The notes under the pieces: model-generated | The model's database searches: none | What the model was told of the DNA's origin: nothing | What the model saw: the letters and a program-made list of their open reading frames with translations, nothing else | Made by a program: the position numbers and the translations under genes | In this document: positions 38,426-49,911 of the stretch, in pieces | Numbering within the stretch: the stretch's first letter is position 1 | Layout of the letters: each line of letters starts with the position of its first letter | NCBI RefSeq assembly: GCF_017569225.1 | Contig: NZ_CP071868.1 | Coordinates: 1,302,001 to 1,366,000, forward strand | Reading direction: 5' to 3' | DNA from: Pengzhenrongella sicca | Lineage (GTDB): Bacteria > Actinomycetota > Actinomycetes > Actinomycetales > Cellulomonadaceae | DNA length: 64,000 nucleotides

Positions 38426-39625
38426 GTGAACGAGACCCTCGAGCTTCTCCTTGCCATCGGCCTGCCGACCCTTGCCGCGGTCGGCGTCGGTGCCGCGTTC
38501 GTCGCGCGCCGCCGGGGCGGGCCGACGCCGCCCACCCCGGGTAGGCCCGGCGACGGCGGGCGCGCCGCGACGGCCGTGCTGGACCCGGCCGCACCCGCGC
38601 TCGCCGCCCCGACGGCCGCCGCCGCGGTCGAGGTCGCCCCCGAGGCCGAGGCGCCCGCGGCGGCCCCCGCGCTCGAGGTCCCGGAGCCCGTCGTCGGCCG
38701 CCTCGCGCGCCTGCGCGGCCGGCTCGCCGGTTCGGGCTCGCCGCTCGGGGCCCGGCTCCTCGCGGTGCTCTCGCGCGATCACCTGACGGAGGACGACTGG
38801 GACGAGCTCGAGGAGACGTTGCTGCTCGCCGACGTCGGCGCGGGTCCGTCGGCCGAGCTCATCGCGGACCTGCGCACCGCGGTGCGGGTCGCGGGGGTGC
38901 GCGAGCCCGCGGCGGTGCGGGCGTTGCTGCGCGAGAAGCTCATCGCGCTCGTCGACCCGGCACTGGACCGGTCCCTCGCCACGGCGCCCGTCATCGGGGC
39001 GGACGGCCTGCGCCGGCCCGCCGTGCTGCTCGTCGTCGGGGTAAACGGCACGGGCAAGACCACGACCGTGGGCAAGCTTGCCCGCGTGCTGGTGGCGCAG
39101 GGGAGCACGGTCGTGCTCGGCGCGGCCGACACCTTCCGGGCGGCGGCCGCCGAGCAGCTCGCGACGTGGGGCGCGCGGGTGGGGGTGCCGACGGTGCGGT
39201 CCGACCGGGACGGCGCCGACCCGGCAGCGGTCGCGTTCGACGCGGTGCGCACCGGCCGTGACACGGGGGCCGACGTCGTGCTCGTCGACACCGCGGGCCG
39301 CCTGCAGAACAAGGCCGGACTGATGGACGAGCTCGGCAAGATCATCCGCGTGATCACGCGGGAGGCGCCCCTGAGCGAGGTGCTCTTGGTGCTGGACGCC
39401 ACGACGGGTCAGAACGGCCTCAACCAGGCCCGGGTGTTCGCCGAGGTGGCGGGCGTCACCGGCATCGTGCTGACCAAGCTCGACGGCACCGCGAAGGGCG
39501 GCATCGTCATCGCCGTCCAGCGCGAGCTCGGCGTGCCCGTCAAGCTCATCGGTCTCGGCGAGGGGCCGGACGACCTCGCGCCGTTCGACGCCGCCGCGTT
39601 CGTCGACGGTCTGCTCGGGGACTGA
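38426..39625 (+). CDS. ftsY: Signal recognition particle receptor FtsY
   Basis: A 399-residue GTPase that docks SRP-ribosome complexes at the membrane. An N-terminal hydrophobic helix (residues about 7-27) followed by an Ala/Pro/Glu-rich linker is the actinobacterial A-domain. The NG domain has GVNGTGKTTTVGKLA (G1, near residue 207), DTFRAAAAEQL (G2), DTAGRLQNK (G3), TKLDGTAKGG (G4) and GEGPDDLAPFD (G5). The GTG start lies behind CACACT, a leaderless-like -10. Its partner ffh is at 48077. Confidence 0.95.
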   Translation: MNETLELLLAIGLPTLAAVGVGAAFVARRRGGPTPPTPGRPGDGGRAATAVLDPAAPALAAPTAAAAVEVAPEAEAPAAAPALEVPEPVVGRLARLRGRLAGSGSPLGARLLAVLSRDHLTEDDWDELEETLLLADVGAGPSAELIADLRTAVRVAGVREPAAVRALLREKLIALVDPALDRSLATAPVIGADGLRRPAVLLVVGVNGTGKTTTVGKLARVLVAQGSTVVLGAADTFRAAAAEQLATWGARVGVPTVRSDRDGADPAAVAFDAVRTGRDTGADVVLVDTAGRLQNKAGLMDELGKIIRVITREAPLSEVLLVLDATTGQNGLNQARVFAEVAGVTGIVLTKLDGTAKGGIVIAVQRELGVPVKLIGLGEGPDDLAPFDAAAFVDGLLGD

Positions 39626-39633
39626 CCGCCCCG

Positions 39634-39680
39634 CCCCGACGACTCCCAGGAAGCCCGCGCCCGGCCCCGACTACTCCCAG
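39634..39680. repeat. Short direct repeat between convergent ftsY and the giant membrane gene
   Basis: CCCCGACGACTCCCAG (39634-39649) and CCCCGACTACTCCCAG (39665-39680) differ at one base. The second copy holds the stop codon of the leftward gene. Confidence 0.8.
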
Positions 39681-42600
39681 CCGGCCGTGGCGCGGCCGAG
39701 GCGCCCACGCGTCGTCGTGACCATCGCTCGACCGCGTTCGATCAGCGTCGTCGCGAGCACCGCGGCCAGGCCGGCGACGGCGATCAGGATCCACACCCAC
39801 GCGCCGCCCCACGCGGGCAGCAGCGCCACGAGCGGCGCAGCGACGAGCAGCACGACCGAGGTCAGGAGCACGACCGTCCCGGCGGCGACCCGCCGGCGCA
39901 CGCGCGAGCCCACTCCCCAGACCGCGATCGCGATCCCGAGCGCCGCCGCGACGAGGGCGTGCGCGACCGACTGCGTGACCGCCTGGACGAGCGAGGCGCT
40001 GACGACGAACGCCAGCCCCGTCAGCTCGATCGCGACCACCTCCGCCGCGGCCACCGGTAGGCCGCGGCCGCGGCGATCGCGGCGCCACAGGGCCGCGACG
40101 GCGAGCAGGGTCAGGCCGATCGCCACCGAGTACCACTGCGGGCCGCCGCCGACGACGTCGGCGACGAAGAGCAGCCAGGCCACGCACGCGAGCGCGGGGG
40201 CGAGCAATTGCAGCCCGATCGAGCGCCGCCGCACCCCGGCGGCGGCCACCTGCACGGCGGCGGCCGCCAGCACGGGCACGAGCGGTCCGGCGTCTGGCAG
40301 CGCGGCCAGCCCGAGGAGAGCCGCGACGCCGACCGCGGCCACGCCGAGCACGCCGGCCGGCCGGACCCAGTGCGCGGCCCGACCGCGCCGCGCAGGCGTG
40401 AGCTGACCGGTTGCGAGCTGACCGGCTGCGGGCTCACGAACGGCGAGTTGAGCGACCGCGAGCTGACCGAGCGCGAGCTGACCGAGCGCGAGCGTCGCGA
40501 CGAGCGCCGCGAGGGTCGCGGCGCGCGTCGCGTCGCCCGCCTGCAGCCAGTCGAGTGCGACGAGCAGTGCGGCGAGCGCCGAGCCCGCGCACGCGTCCCG
40601 CAGCCAGGGCGCCCGGAACGGCCGCGCGGACCCGGCCAGCGCGGCCGTCAGCCCCACCAGGCCGAGCATGACCCAGCCGCCGGGCGCGACGTCGTCGGCG
40701 CCGAGGCCGGCGGGCCGCAGGCTGGTCCCGACGGCCACGAGCAGGACGGCCGCCGCGGCGCCGCCCCAGGTGGCCGACCAGGACCGGTCGGTCCGGCCCG
40801 CCCGCGTGAGCGCCGCCGCGACGACCGCGACGGCGCCCGCGCCCACGGCCGTGGCGTCGACACCGGCCTGGGTCGACCAGGCGAACCAGTCCAGCGCCGC
40901 GACCCACGCCGCGACGGCGGCCGCGACGCCGGTGAGCTGCCGCACGGTCCGCGACCCGGGGTCGGCGGCGCGCACGGCCAGCCCGGTGTGCACGGTGGCG
41001 AGCGCGGCGAGGGTGAGCGCGAGCCAGCCCGCGCCGGCGGCCCCCGCGCCCACGAGGACGAGCGTCGCGCCGGTCCACCCGAGGACCTCGGCGAGCGCGG
41101 CCCGTGCCCGTAGCTGCACGGCGACGCCGGCGACGAGCAGGCCGACGAGGGCGAACGTCGAGGTGAACCGGTCGCCGTCGGCCGCTGCGGCGAGCGCGGT
41201 GAGGGCGACGGGCGCCGCGGCGATGAGGACGGGGGCGTCCCAACGGCTCCACCAGCCACGCTCGGCGGTCAGCCCGTGCAGCGTCTGCGCGGTCGCCACG
41301 AGCGCCGCCGCGGCGACCACGGCCACGAGCGGTCGGGCGCCGAGCGTCGGCCCGGCCAGCTCGAGCGCGGCGAACCAGCCGACGACGGCGGCGGCGCCCG
41401 CGAGCGCGCCGGCGCGGGCCAGCACGCCGACGGCCAGCAGGATCGCCGCGACGCCGAGGGTGATCAGACCCGCCCCGGGCAGCGGGCCGGACCCGGCGGC
41501 GTCGAGCGCGCCGCCCGCGGCGAGGAGCGCGAGGGCACCGGCCAGGCCCAGCGCGCCGACGGTCGCCGGCGGGACGAGCCAGGCGTGCAGCGGCCGTGGG
41601 CGGGGCACCCACCGGCTCCCGCGCAGGTCCGCGGCCGCGGAGCCGACGAGCAGCGCGCCGCCGACGACGGTCAGCGTCGCGGCGACCTGGGTCGCGCCGG
41701 GCAGGGCGGCGAACGGCGGGACGAGCAGGTGGGCGACCAGGCCGGCGAACGGGGCCATCGCGACCCACGCCGTCCACCCCATCACCGCGGCGCGGCGCGG
41801 CGCCGCAATGAGCGCCGGCGCGGCGATCACCGCGCCCAGGCCGACGACGGCGGGCCACGGCGCCCAGGCGGATCCCGCCGCCGCGAGCGCGAGCGCGAAC
41901 GCCGCCCACGCGAGGGTCGCGGCGCACCGCGGCGCCACGGGCGCGCGGGTGACGAGCGCGTACCCGAGCGCGACGACGGCGAGCACGGCGGCCGTCCACG
42001 GGTCGTCGGCCGCGAGCAGCCCGGCCGAGTCCAGCCCCCCGACCACCACCGCGGGCAGGCCCGCCGCCACGGCCGCCCACGGTACGAAGGTCAGCGGGCG
42101 GCCCACGCCGGCGAGCGTGGCGCCCACGGGCGAGCGGCCGCCGTCGGCGGCGACGGCCGTGACCGCGCAGCCCGCCGTCGCGAGCGCGACCACGACGACG
42201 AGGGGCCACCCCGCGCCGGCCAGGGCGAGCGCGAGCAGCGCGGTGGCGTGCCCGGCCAGGCCGATGGCGGCCCCTGCGGGCCGCGCGCGGAGGTGCGCGA
42301 GCGCGACGAGCGCGAGCGCGGCGGCCGCCAGCACGATCCCGCGCACCGGGTCGCCCAGCGCGCCGGCGTCGCACGCGACGAGCCAGGCGCCCGCGGCGAG
42401 GGCGACGACGGCCCAGGTCCGGGCGGGCGGAGCCAGCGGGCCGACGGCCGCGGCCCCGGCGAGGGCGACGAGCACGCCGGCGACGAGCCACGCCTGCGCC
42501 GACGTCGTGGAGGGCGGCCAGGCCACGAGGGCGCCGGCGGCGACGGTCGGGACCGCGCCCCGCCACCACCGCGGCCAGAACTGGTCGGCGGCGTGCCGGC

Positions 42601-44272
42601 GCAGCACGGGCCAGCGTGCCGGCACGGTCGCGGTGAGGACGAGGGCGGCAGCGGCGGCGAGGGCGACCCAGCCGTCGGCCGCCGTCGCGAGCGCCAGGAC
42701 CGACGCGGCGGGTAGCGCCGCCGCTGCGAGGTCCAGGACGCGCGCGCCCCCGCGACCGCCGAGGGGACGGGTCCGGCGTGCGAGCGCCCAGGCGGCGAGC
42801 CCGGCATACAGGGCGGCCGCCCAACCGGGGTCGGGCGCGGCGACGGCGAGGCAGACCGCGAGCCCGGCGCCCGGCAGCACGAGCGCCGCGGCGCGCGCCC
42901 CGCGGGCGTGGGCGTGCTCGAGCAGCGCCAGGAAGCCCGCGGCGAGCAGGGCGGCGAGCGCCCCGGCAGGCAGGCTCGGCGCCAGCGCCAGGCCCACGAG
43001 CGCCCACCAGCCGGGCGCCACGACGTCGATCATCGGCGCCGGGACCACCGGCCGTAGCAGCACGAGCGCGACGAGCAGCGCGATCCCCGCGCCGGCGACG
43101 GCGGGACCGGGCCAGCCCTGCGCGGCGCCGGTGACGGCCGCGAGGACGGCGAGCACGACGGTGCCCGAGACGCCCGCCCGCAGTGCGGCCGCGGCCAGGG
43201 CCGAGCTCGGCCAGCGCCGTCCGGCGGCGAGCGTGAGCACGAGCGCGGCGCTCACCGCGCAGACCTGCCACGCGGTCGGGACGGCGACGTCGCGGCCCTG
43301 GGGAACGGCCCGGCCAGCCCCGAGCGTGGCCGCGGCGACGGCGAACCAGACCGCCGGCGCGACCGCGAACCGCACGCCGCTGGCCGGGTGCCGGTGCGCC
43401 CATGCCGCAAGCGCGACAGAAAGGGCGGCGCAGCCCAGGGTCAGGGCGACCACGAGCGCGCCGCCCGCCAGGTCCGGGGGCAGCCCGGAGCCGTCGACCA
43501 TCGACGTGATCAGCAGCACGGGCAGCAGCAGGCCGCCCGCGATCTCGAGCGCCTGCGCCGCGACGGTGGCGCCCCGAGCGCGGAGCAGCCGCGCGGCGGC
43601 GAACGGGACGCTCGCGCACGCGAGCTCGGCCACCGGCCGCAGGCCCGGCGTGACGTCGGCGAACGCGAACGCGACGAGCCCGAACACGCCGATGAAAAGC
43701 AGCAGCACACCGAGGTACGCCAGGCCGTGCAGCGCGAGGTCCGAGCCGGCCCGTCGCCGCGCCCGCGCGGACCACCGGGCGGCGGCGGACCGCGGCCGGG
43801 CCGGGCCGGGCGCGGCGGGGCGCGGCGGCCGGCCCGCGGGCGGCGCCGCCGGGCGCGGGACGGCGGGGTGGGGGAGGCCCGGGTGCGGGATGCCCGGGTG
43901 CGCGACCCAGGTATCCGCGTTCCCCTGGTGCGGCAGAGCCGGGCTGGCCGCCGCGGGCGCCGGCCGAGCCGGCGCGGGCGCGGCCCCGCGCCGCGCCTCC
44001 GTCGTGAGCTCGGCCAGCAGCGCGAGCTGCCGCGCCGGGGTGTCGGCGCCCTGCGCGAGCGCCTCGGGCAGGAAGACGTTCTCGACGAAGCGCAGCGCGT
44101 CGAGGTCGGCGGCGACGAGCGCGCGGCGCACGGGGCGAGGGTCGTCCCAGGTCGAGTGCCCGTCCGAGACCCGGGCGGTCCAGCCCGATCCGGACCACTG
44201 CCGCAGCGCAGCGCGGCGCATCGGGTCCGGGTACCACCCCGTCGCGACGAGCGGGCCGCCGGCCTCGCTCAC
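39671..44272 (-). CDS. Giant polytopic membrane protein with N-terminal DUF2510 domain (SCO7613 C-terminal-like)
   Basis: About 1533 residues with more than forty hydrophobic segments. Residues 5-35 form a DUF2510 domain (ATGWYPDPMRRAALRQW in outline: GWYPDP, then RQWSGSGWT). A Pro/Ala-rich linker (to about 165) follows, then near-continuous Ala/Leu/Val membrane helices to a charged RGRAMVTTTRGRLGRATAGWE-type end. Actinobacterial proteins with this layout are labelled SCO7613 C-terminal-domain or DUF2157-like membrane proteins; none has a known role to me. Near 40400-40493 a 15-base DNA repeat encodes pentads of the type QLALG. The GTG 44272 start is uncertain; the frame extends to 44353. Confidence 0.75.
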   Translation of the reverse strand: MSEAGGPLVATGWYPDPMRRAALRQWSGSGWTARVSDGHSTWDDPRPVRRALVAADLDALRFVENVFLPEALAQGADTPARQLALLAELTTEARRGAAPAPARPAPAAASPALPHQGNADTWVAHPGIPHPGLPHPAVPRPAAPPAGRPPRPAAPGPARPRSAAARWSARARRRAGSDLALHGLAYLGVLLLFIGVFGLVAFAFADVTPGLRPVAELACASVPFAAARLLRARGATVAAQALEIAGGLLLPVLLITSMVDGSGLPPDLAGGALVVALTLGCAALSVALAAWAHRHPASGVRFAVAPAVWFAVAAATLGAGRAVPQGRDVAVPTAWQVCAVSAALVLTLAAGRRWPSSALAAAALRAGVSGTVVLAVLAAVTGAAQGWPGPAVAGAGIALLVALVLLRPVVPAPMIDVVAPGWWALVGLALAPSLPAGALAALLAAGFLALLEHAHARGARAAALVLPGAGLAVCLAVAAPDPGWAAALYAGLAAWALARRTRPLGGRGGARVLDLAAAALPAASVLALATAADGWVALAAAAALVLTATVPARWPVLRRHAADQFWPRWWRGAVPTVAAGALVAWPPSTTSAQAWLVAGVLVALAGAAAVGPLAPPARTWAVVALAAGAWLVACDAGALGDPVRGIVLAAAALALVALAHLRARPAGAAIGLAGHATALLALALAGAGWPLVVVVALATAGCAVTAVAADGGRSPVGATLAGVGRPLTFVPWAAVAAGLPAVVVGGLDSAGLLAADDPWTAAVLAVVALGYALVTRAPVAPRCAATLAWAAFALALAAAGSAWAPWPAVVGLGAVIAAPALIAAPRRAAVMGWTAWVAMAPFAGLVAHLLVPPFAALPGATQVAATLTVVGGALLVGSAAADLRGSRWVPRPRPLHAWLVPPATVGALGLAGALALLAAGGALDAAGSGPLPGAGLITLGVAAILLAVGVLARAGALAGAAAVVGWFAALELAGPTLGARPLVAVVAAAALVATAQTLHGLTAERGWWSRWDAPVLIAAAPVALTALAAAADGDRFTSTFALVGLLVAGVAVQLRARAALAEVLGWTGATLVLVGAGAAGAGWLALTLAALATVHTGLAVRAADPGSRTVRQLTGVAAAVAAWVAALDWFAWSTQAGVDATAVGAGAVAVVAAALTRAGRTDRSWSATWGGAAAAVLLVAVGTSLRPAGLGADDVAPGGWVMLGLVGLTAALAGSARPFRAPWLRDACAGSALAALLVALDWLQAGDATRAATLAALVATLALGQLALGQLAVAQLAVREPAAGQLATGQLTPARRGRAAHWVRPAGVLGVAAVGVAALLGLAALPDAGPLVPVLAAAAVQVAAAGVRRRSIGLQLLAPALACVAWLLFVADVVGGGPQWYSVAIGLTLLAVAALWRRDRRGRGLPVAAAEVVAIELTGLAFVVSASLVQAVTQSVAHALVAAALGIAIAVWGVGSRVRRRVAAGTVVLLTSVVLLVAAPLVALLPAWGGAWVWILIAVAGLAAVLATTLIERGRAMVTTTRGRLGRATAGWE
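40400..40493 (-). repeat. Fifteen-base tandem repeats inside the giant membrane gene
   Basis: Variants of GCGAGCTGACCGAGC recur about six times in register (for example near 40414, 40459 and 40474). On the coding strand they encode pentapeptides QLALG, QLAVA, QLATG. The frame is kept because the unit is 15 bases. It looks like a recently expanded microsatellite. Confidence 0.8.
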
Positions 44273-44571
44273 GATGCCCGCGGATCCATGGCTGCGGGCA
44301 CGGCTGCTCCTGGTGACGTCGGGGTGGGTGCACCACGACGGTACCGGTCGCACCTGCCGCTCCCGGCCGTATCCACACCCCGCACCCTCGGCCGGCCAGG
44401 CCCGCCCGGGACGCCCCGAACCCGCGCCGGGCCCCGCCTGCGAAACGCAACGTTTACGTGATCGGCCTCCTTGTCATCCCCCCGTAACACTCCGGGCACC
44501 GCCGGGAAATCGCGTTACCCGAAGGTGGGGACCGACCGGCCGAGCGGTCGGCAAGGGGAGAGGCGATCCAC
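44273..44571. promoter_or_regulatory. Divergent region before amtB with GlnR-like half-sites
   Basis: This roughly 300-base gap separates the giant membrane gene from the ammonium operon. Near 44441-44457 GAAAC and TTTAC are spaced by six bases, like halves of an actinobacterial GlnR box. Further on GTAAC (44484-44488) and GTTAC (44514-44518) are inverted copies. TTGTCA (44471-44476) might be a -35 element, but I find no convincing -10 at proper spacing. AAGGGGAGAGG is the amtB ribosome site. GlnR control would fit the genes but is unproven. Confidence 0.35.
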
Positions 44572-46211
<1,640 letters not shown>

Positions 46212-46213
46212 GC

Positions 46214-48049
46214 ATGACCGCTTCACGGCCGCACGAAAGCGATGCGACCGGGCAGGAGTCCACCGAGGTCCCGCACCCCACCCGTGGTGGGGTGCGGGAC
46301 CTTCGGGCGCTTCGGCTCGAGCTCGCCCTCTCGCGCAGCGGCCCGGGGACGGACGGCGCGGCGCGCCGTGCCGCGATCTCCGAGCTGGTCAGCGCGAGCC
46401 TCGTCGACCTCTGGCACAGCGCGGTCGCGGCCCTGCCCGACGCCGACCGCCGCGAGCTCGGCGAGGACCTGCACGGCATCGCCCTCGGCGCGGTCGGGAG
46501 CATCGGCCGCGGCGACCCCAGCCCCGCGAGTGACCTCGATCTCGTGCTCGTGCACGACGGCCGCGGGCACACGCCGGCGCAGCTGTCGGCGCTCGCCGAG
46601 CGCCTGTGGTACCCGATCTGGGACGCCGGCCTCGACCTCGACCACTCCGTGCGCTCGCTCGCGCAGTGCCGTCAGGTGGCGTCCAAGGACCTGCCGGCGG
46701 CGGTGGGGCTGCTCGACCTGCGGCCGATCGCGGGCGACGCGATCGTCGTGCACCGCGCCAAGTCCGCGCTGCTGACCGACTGGCGCTCGGCGGCGCGCCG
46801 CCGCCTGCCCGAGCTGCTCACCTCCACCCGCGAGCGGGCCGACCGCCACGGCGAGCTCGCGTACCTGATCGAGCCCGACCTCAAGGAGGCCCGCGGCGGC
46901 ATCCGGGACGCCGTCGTGCTCTCGGCGCTCGCGGCGACATGGCTGACGGACCGCCCGCACGGCGCGACCGACCAGGCGCACGCGCACCTGCTCGACGTCC
47001 GCGACGCCGTCCAGGTCGTGACCCGTCGGCGCACCAACCAGCTGCTGCTCGCCGACCAGGACGAGGTCGCCGCGATGTGCGGCTTCGACGACTCGGACGA
47101 CCTGCTCGCGAGCCTCGCCGAGGCGGGCCGGATCATCTCCTACGCGCTGGACACGACCGTCCGGCACGCCCGCCAGGCGCTCCAGCGCCCGGTGATCTCC
47201 CGCCGGCCGATGCTCGTGCGGGGCCGGCGCAGCGCGCCCAGCCTGCGCTCCGTGGGCGAGGGCCTCGTCGAGCACGACGGCGAGCTCGTGCTGGGCGTCG
47301 ACGCCCGGCCCGCGAGCGACCCGCTGCTCTCGCTGCGCGCCGCGGCGACGGCCGCCCGAACGGGCCTGAACCTGTCCCCGGTGACCGTCGCGAGCCTGAC
47401 CCAGACCCCCGCGCTGCCGGTCCCGTGGCCGCGCCCCGCCCGCGAGTCGCTGCTCCAGCTGCTGGGCACCGGCCCGGCGCAGATCCCCGTGTGGGAGGCG
47501 TTGGACCTCGCCGGGGTCGTGACGACCTGGATCCCCGAGTGGGCCGCGGTACGGAACCGGCCGCAGCGATCGGCGATCCACCGGCACACCGTCGACCGGC
47601 ACCTGATCGAGACCGTCGCCCGGGTGGGCCGCTCCGGCCGAGGCGCGGAGCGCTCGGACGTGCTCCTGCTCGCCGCGCTGCTGCACGACATCGGGAAGCG
47701 GCCCGGCTCGACCGACCACTCTGCCGAGGGGGCGCGCCTCGTGCCCGGCATCCTCACCCGGATGGGCTTCGCCGAGCCCGAGCGGGACGACGTCACGCGC
47801 CTCGTGCGCGAGCACCTGACGCTGGCCGAGCTGGCGACGACCCAGGACCCGGACGCGCCCGAGACCCTCGAGACCCTGCTGGCAGCCGTCGATCACCGCG
47901 CCGAGATGCTCGAGATGTTGCGCGCGCTGACGGAGGCCGACGCGTCCGCGGCGGGGCCGCTGGCGTGGACGACCTGGCGGACCCGCCTGGTCGACGACCT
48001 GACCGGCCGGGGTGCGCGCGCGCTGGCGGGTAGGCTGAACCGTCCGTAA
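46214..48049 (+). CDS. glnD: PII nucleotidyltransferase GlnD, short form without ACT domains
   Basis: A 611-residue enzyme that modifies and demodifies GlnK. The nucleotidyltransferase domain has [21 protein letters not shown], with metal ligands Asp107 and Asp109 (core GSIGRGD, SDLDL). [15 protein letters not shown] and an HD domain with [12 protein letters not shown] (near residue 495) follow. The protein then ends about 115 residues later, whereas usual GlnD proteins have two C-terminal ACT domains for glutamine sensing. The frame ends in a true stop before ffh and I see no ACT continuation. The first 26 codons overlap a strong hairpin, and a GTG at 46292 is an alternative start. Confidence 0.9.
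   Translation: MTASRPHESDATGQESTEVPHPTRGGVRDLRALRLELALSRSGPGTDGAARRAAISELVSASLVDLWHSAVAALPDADRRELGEDLHGIALGAVGSIGRGDPSPASDLDLVLVHDGRGHTPAQLSALAERLWYPIWDAGLDLDHSVRSLAQCRQVASKDLPAAVGLLDLRPIAGDAIVVHRAKSALLTDWRSAARRRLPELLTSTRERADRHGELAYLIEPDLKEARGGIRDAVVLSALAATWLTDRPHGATDQAHAHLLDVRDAVQVVTRRRTNQLLLADQDEVAAMCGFDDSDDLLASLAEAGRIISYALDTTVRHARQALQRPVISRRPMLVRGRRSAPSLRSVGEGLVEHDGELVLGVDARPASDPLLSLRAAATAARTGLNLSPVTVASLTQTPALPVPWPRPARESLLQLLGTGPAQIPVWEALDLAGVVTTWIPEWAAVRNRPQRSAIHRHTVDRHLIETVARVGRSGRGAERSDVLLLAALLHDIGKRPGSTDHSAEGARLVPGILTRMGFAEPERDDVTRLVREHLTLAELATTQDPDAPETLETLLAAVDHRAEMLEMLRALTEADASAAGPLAWTTWRTRLVDDLTGRGARALAGRLNRP
46266..46302 (+). terminator. Perfect 17-base-pair hairpin at the glnK-glnD junction
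   Basis: AGGTCCCGCACCCCACC (46266-46282) pairs without mismatch with GGTGGGGTGCGGGACCT (46286-46302), loop CGT. There is no U-tract. It lies within the first codons of the longest glnD frame, or in the leader if GTG 46292 is used. It could terminate or attenuate transcription after amtB-glnK, or stabilise the upstream mRNA. Confidence 0.6.
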
Positions 48050-48076
48050 TCACGAAAGAACGGTGAGGATCCCGCG

Positions 48077-49684
48077 GTGTTCGCCACCCTGTCCGACCGA
48101 CTGACGTCGACCTTCAAGAACCTTCGCACCAAGGGTCGGCTGTCCGAGGCCGACATCGACGCGACGGTGCGCGAGATCCGGCGCGCCCTGCTCGATGCCG
48201 ACGTCGCCGTCGTCGTCGTGCGCGAATTCACCGGCAAGGTGCGCGAGCGGGCGCTCTCGGCCGAGGTGTCCGGGGCGCTCAACCCGGCCCAGCAGGTCGT
48301 GAAGATCGTGAACGAGGAGCTCGTCGCGATCCTCGGCGGGGCCAACCGGCCGCTCGCGTTCGCGAAGACCGCGCCCACGGTCATCCTGCTGGCCGGGCTC
48401 CAGGGCGCGGGCAAGACCACGCTCGCGGGCAAGCTCGCGCTGCACCTGCGCGGGCAGGGCCACACGCCCCTGCTCGTCGCGGCCGACCTGCAGCGGCCGA
48501 ACGCCGTGACCCAGCTGCAGATCGTCGGCGAGCGCGCCGGCGTCCCCGTGTTCGCGCCGCACCCCGGGGCGCAGGGCTCTGCCGGCACCGACCAGGTCGA
48601 CACGGGCGACCCCGTCGCCGTGGCGCGCGAGGGCCTCGCTGTCGCGCGAACCCGCCAGCACGACGTCGTCATCGTCGACACGGCCGGGCGCCTCGGCGTC
48701 GACGCCGAGCTCATGCGCCAGGCCGCGAACATCCGCGACGCGATCGACCCCGACGAGATCCTGTTCGTCATCGACGCGATGATCGGCCAGGACGCCGTCG
48801 CGACGGCGATGGCGTTCCAGGAGGGCGTCGGGTTCACCGGCGTCGTCCTGACCAAGCTCGACGGCGACGCGCGCGGTGGCGCCGCGCTGTCGGTCGCCTC
48901 CGTCACGGGCCGTCCGATCCTGTTCGCGTCGACCGGGGAGAAGCTCACCGAGTTCGAGGCGTTCCACCCCGACCGGATGGCGTCCCGCATCCTCGACATG
49001 GGTGACGTCCTCACCCTCATCGAGCACGCCGAGAAGGCCTTCGACGCGGGGCAGGCCGAGGAGATGGCCGCCAAGCTCGCCTCCGGCACCGGCTTCACGC
49101 TCGAGGACTTCCTCACCCAGATGCAGCAGCTCAAGCAGATGGGCTCGATGAAGAAGATGCTGGGGATGCTCCCCGGCATGGGCCAGATGCGCGAGGCGAT
49201 CGACAACTTCGACGAGCGCGAGGTCGACCGCGTCGAGGCCATCGTCCGGTCGATGACGCCCGCGGAGCGCCAGGCCCCGAAGATCATCAACGGCTCGCGC
49301 CGCGCGCGGATCGCGAAGGGTTCCGGCACCACGGCCACCGACGTGAACCAGCTGCTCGAGCGCTTCGAGGGTGCCCGCAAGATGATGGCGCAGATGAGTC
49401 GCGGCGGTGGGATGGGGCTGCCCGGGATGGGCAACCTGCCCGGCATGGGCGGCAAGAAGGGCAAGGGCCGCACCGCGCCGCCCGCGCGCGGCAAGAAGGT
49501 GAAGTCGGGCAACCCCGCCAAGCGCGCCGAGCTCGAGCGGCTCGCGGCCGACAAGGCCGCCGGCATCGCGCCGCGCGCGCCGCAGGGCTCGGCGTTCGGG
49601 CTGGGCGCTCCCGCCAAGGACGCGGCCGTCGATCCGGCGTCGCTCGAGCTGCCGCCCGGGCTCGACAAGTTCCTCGGCCGCTGA
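48077..49684 (+). CDS. ffh: Signal recognition particle protein Ffh
   Basis: A 535-residue GTPase that binds 4.5S RNA and signal sequences. N-domain start FATLSDRLTSTFKNL; G1 GLQGAGKTTLAGKLA (near 112), G3 DTAGRLGVD, G4 TKLDGDARGG. The methionine-rich M domain (about 330-450) has MQQLKQMGSMKKMLGMLPGM as a flexible finger (core MGSMKKMLGMLPG) and SRRARIAKGSGTT as the RNA-binding helix. A C-terminal basic/Ala-rich tail extends to residue 535, longer than E. coli Ffh by about 80. Start GTG 48077 follows GGTGAGGAT. Confidence 0.96.
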   Translation: MFATLSDRLTSTFKNLRTKGRLSEADIDATVREIRRALLDADVAVVVVREFTGKVRERALSAEVSGALNPAQQVVKIVNEELVAILGGANRPLAFAKTAPTVILLAGLQGAGKTTLAGKLALHLRGQGHTPLLVAADLQRPNAVTQLQIVGERAGVPVFAPHPGAQGSAGTDQVDTGDPVAVAREGLAVARTRQHDVVIVDTAGRLGVDAELMRQAANIRDAIDPDEILFVIDAMIGQDAVATAMAFQEGVGFTGVVLTKLDGDARGGAALSVASVTGRPILFASTGEKLTEFEAFHPDRMASRILDMGDVLTLIEHAEKAFDAGQAEEMAAKLASGTGFTLEDFLTQMQQLKQMGSMKKMLGMLPGMGQMREAIDNFDEREVDRVEAIVRSMTPAERQAPKIINGSRRARIAKGSGTTATDVNQLLERFEGARKMMAQMSRGGGMGLPGMGNLPGMGGKKGKGRTAPPARGKKVKSGNPAKRAELERLAADKAAGIAPRAPQGSAFGLGAPAKDAAVDPASLELPPGLDKFLGR

Positions 49685-49752
49685 GCGGTCGCCCCGCCGA
49701 TTGTTCTGCCCGCCGACTGTGCCCGGCCCGCCGATCGCCGTGCCCGTCGTGG

Positions 49753-49781
49753 TTGGTCCCGGGCGGCGGATCTGGCACAAT
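49753..49781 (+). promoter_or_regulatory. Promoter of the rpsP operon
   Basis: TTGGTC (49753-49758) and CACAAT (49776-49781), 17 bases apart, match housekeeping elements moderately. A leader of about 125 bases would precede rpsP and its AAGGAG site. Confidence 0.55.
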
Positions 49782-49911
49782 GACCCGCTGTACCCGGTGC
49801 GTCGGACCCTCTAGCCGCCGCGCCGTGTCCTTCGGCCTGACTTCCTGACTCTGCCCCCACGAGCCGGGGACGTCGGACCAACGCGCACCACACCAAGGAG
49901 AGACCACCACC

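Noticed and set aside
44441-44520. Complete GlnR box before amtB
   Set aside because: Only half-sites match; the full a-b-a-b pattern with six-base spacings is not present, so it is listed only as a weak candidate.
48050-48076. Lost ACT domains of GlnD in another frame
   Set aside because: Only 27 bases separate the glnD stop from ffh, so there is no room for a frameshifted remainder.
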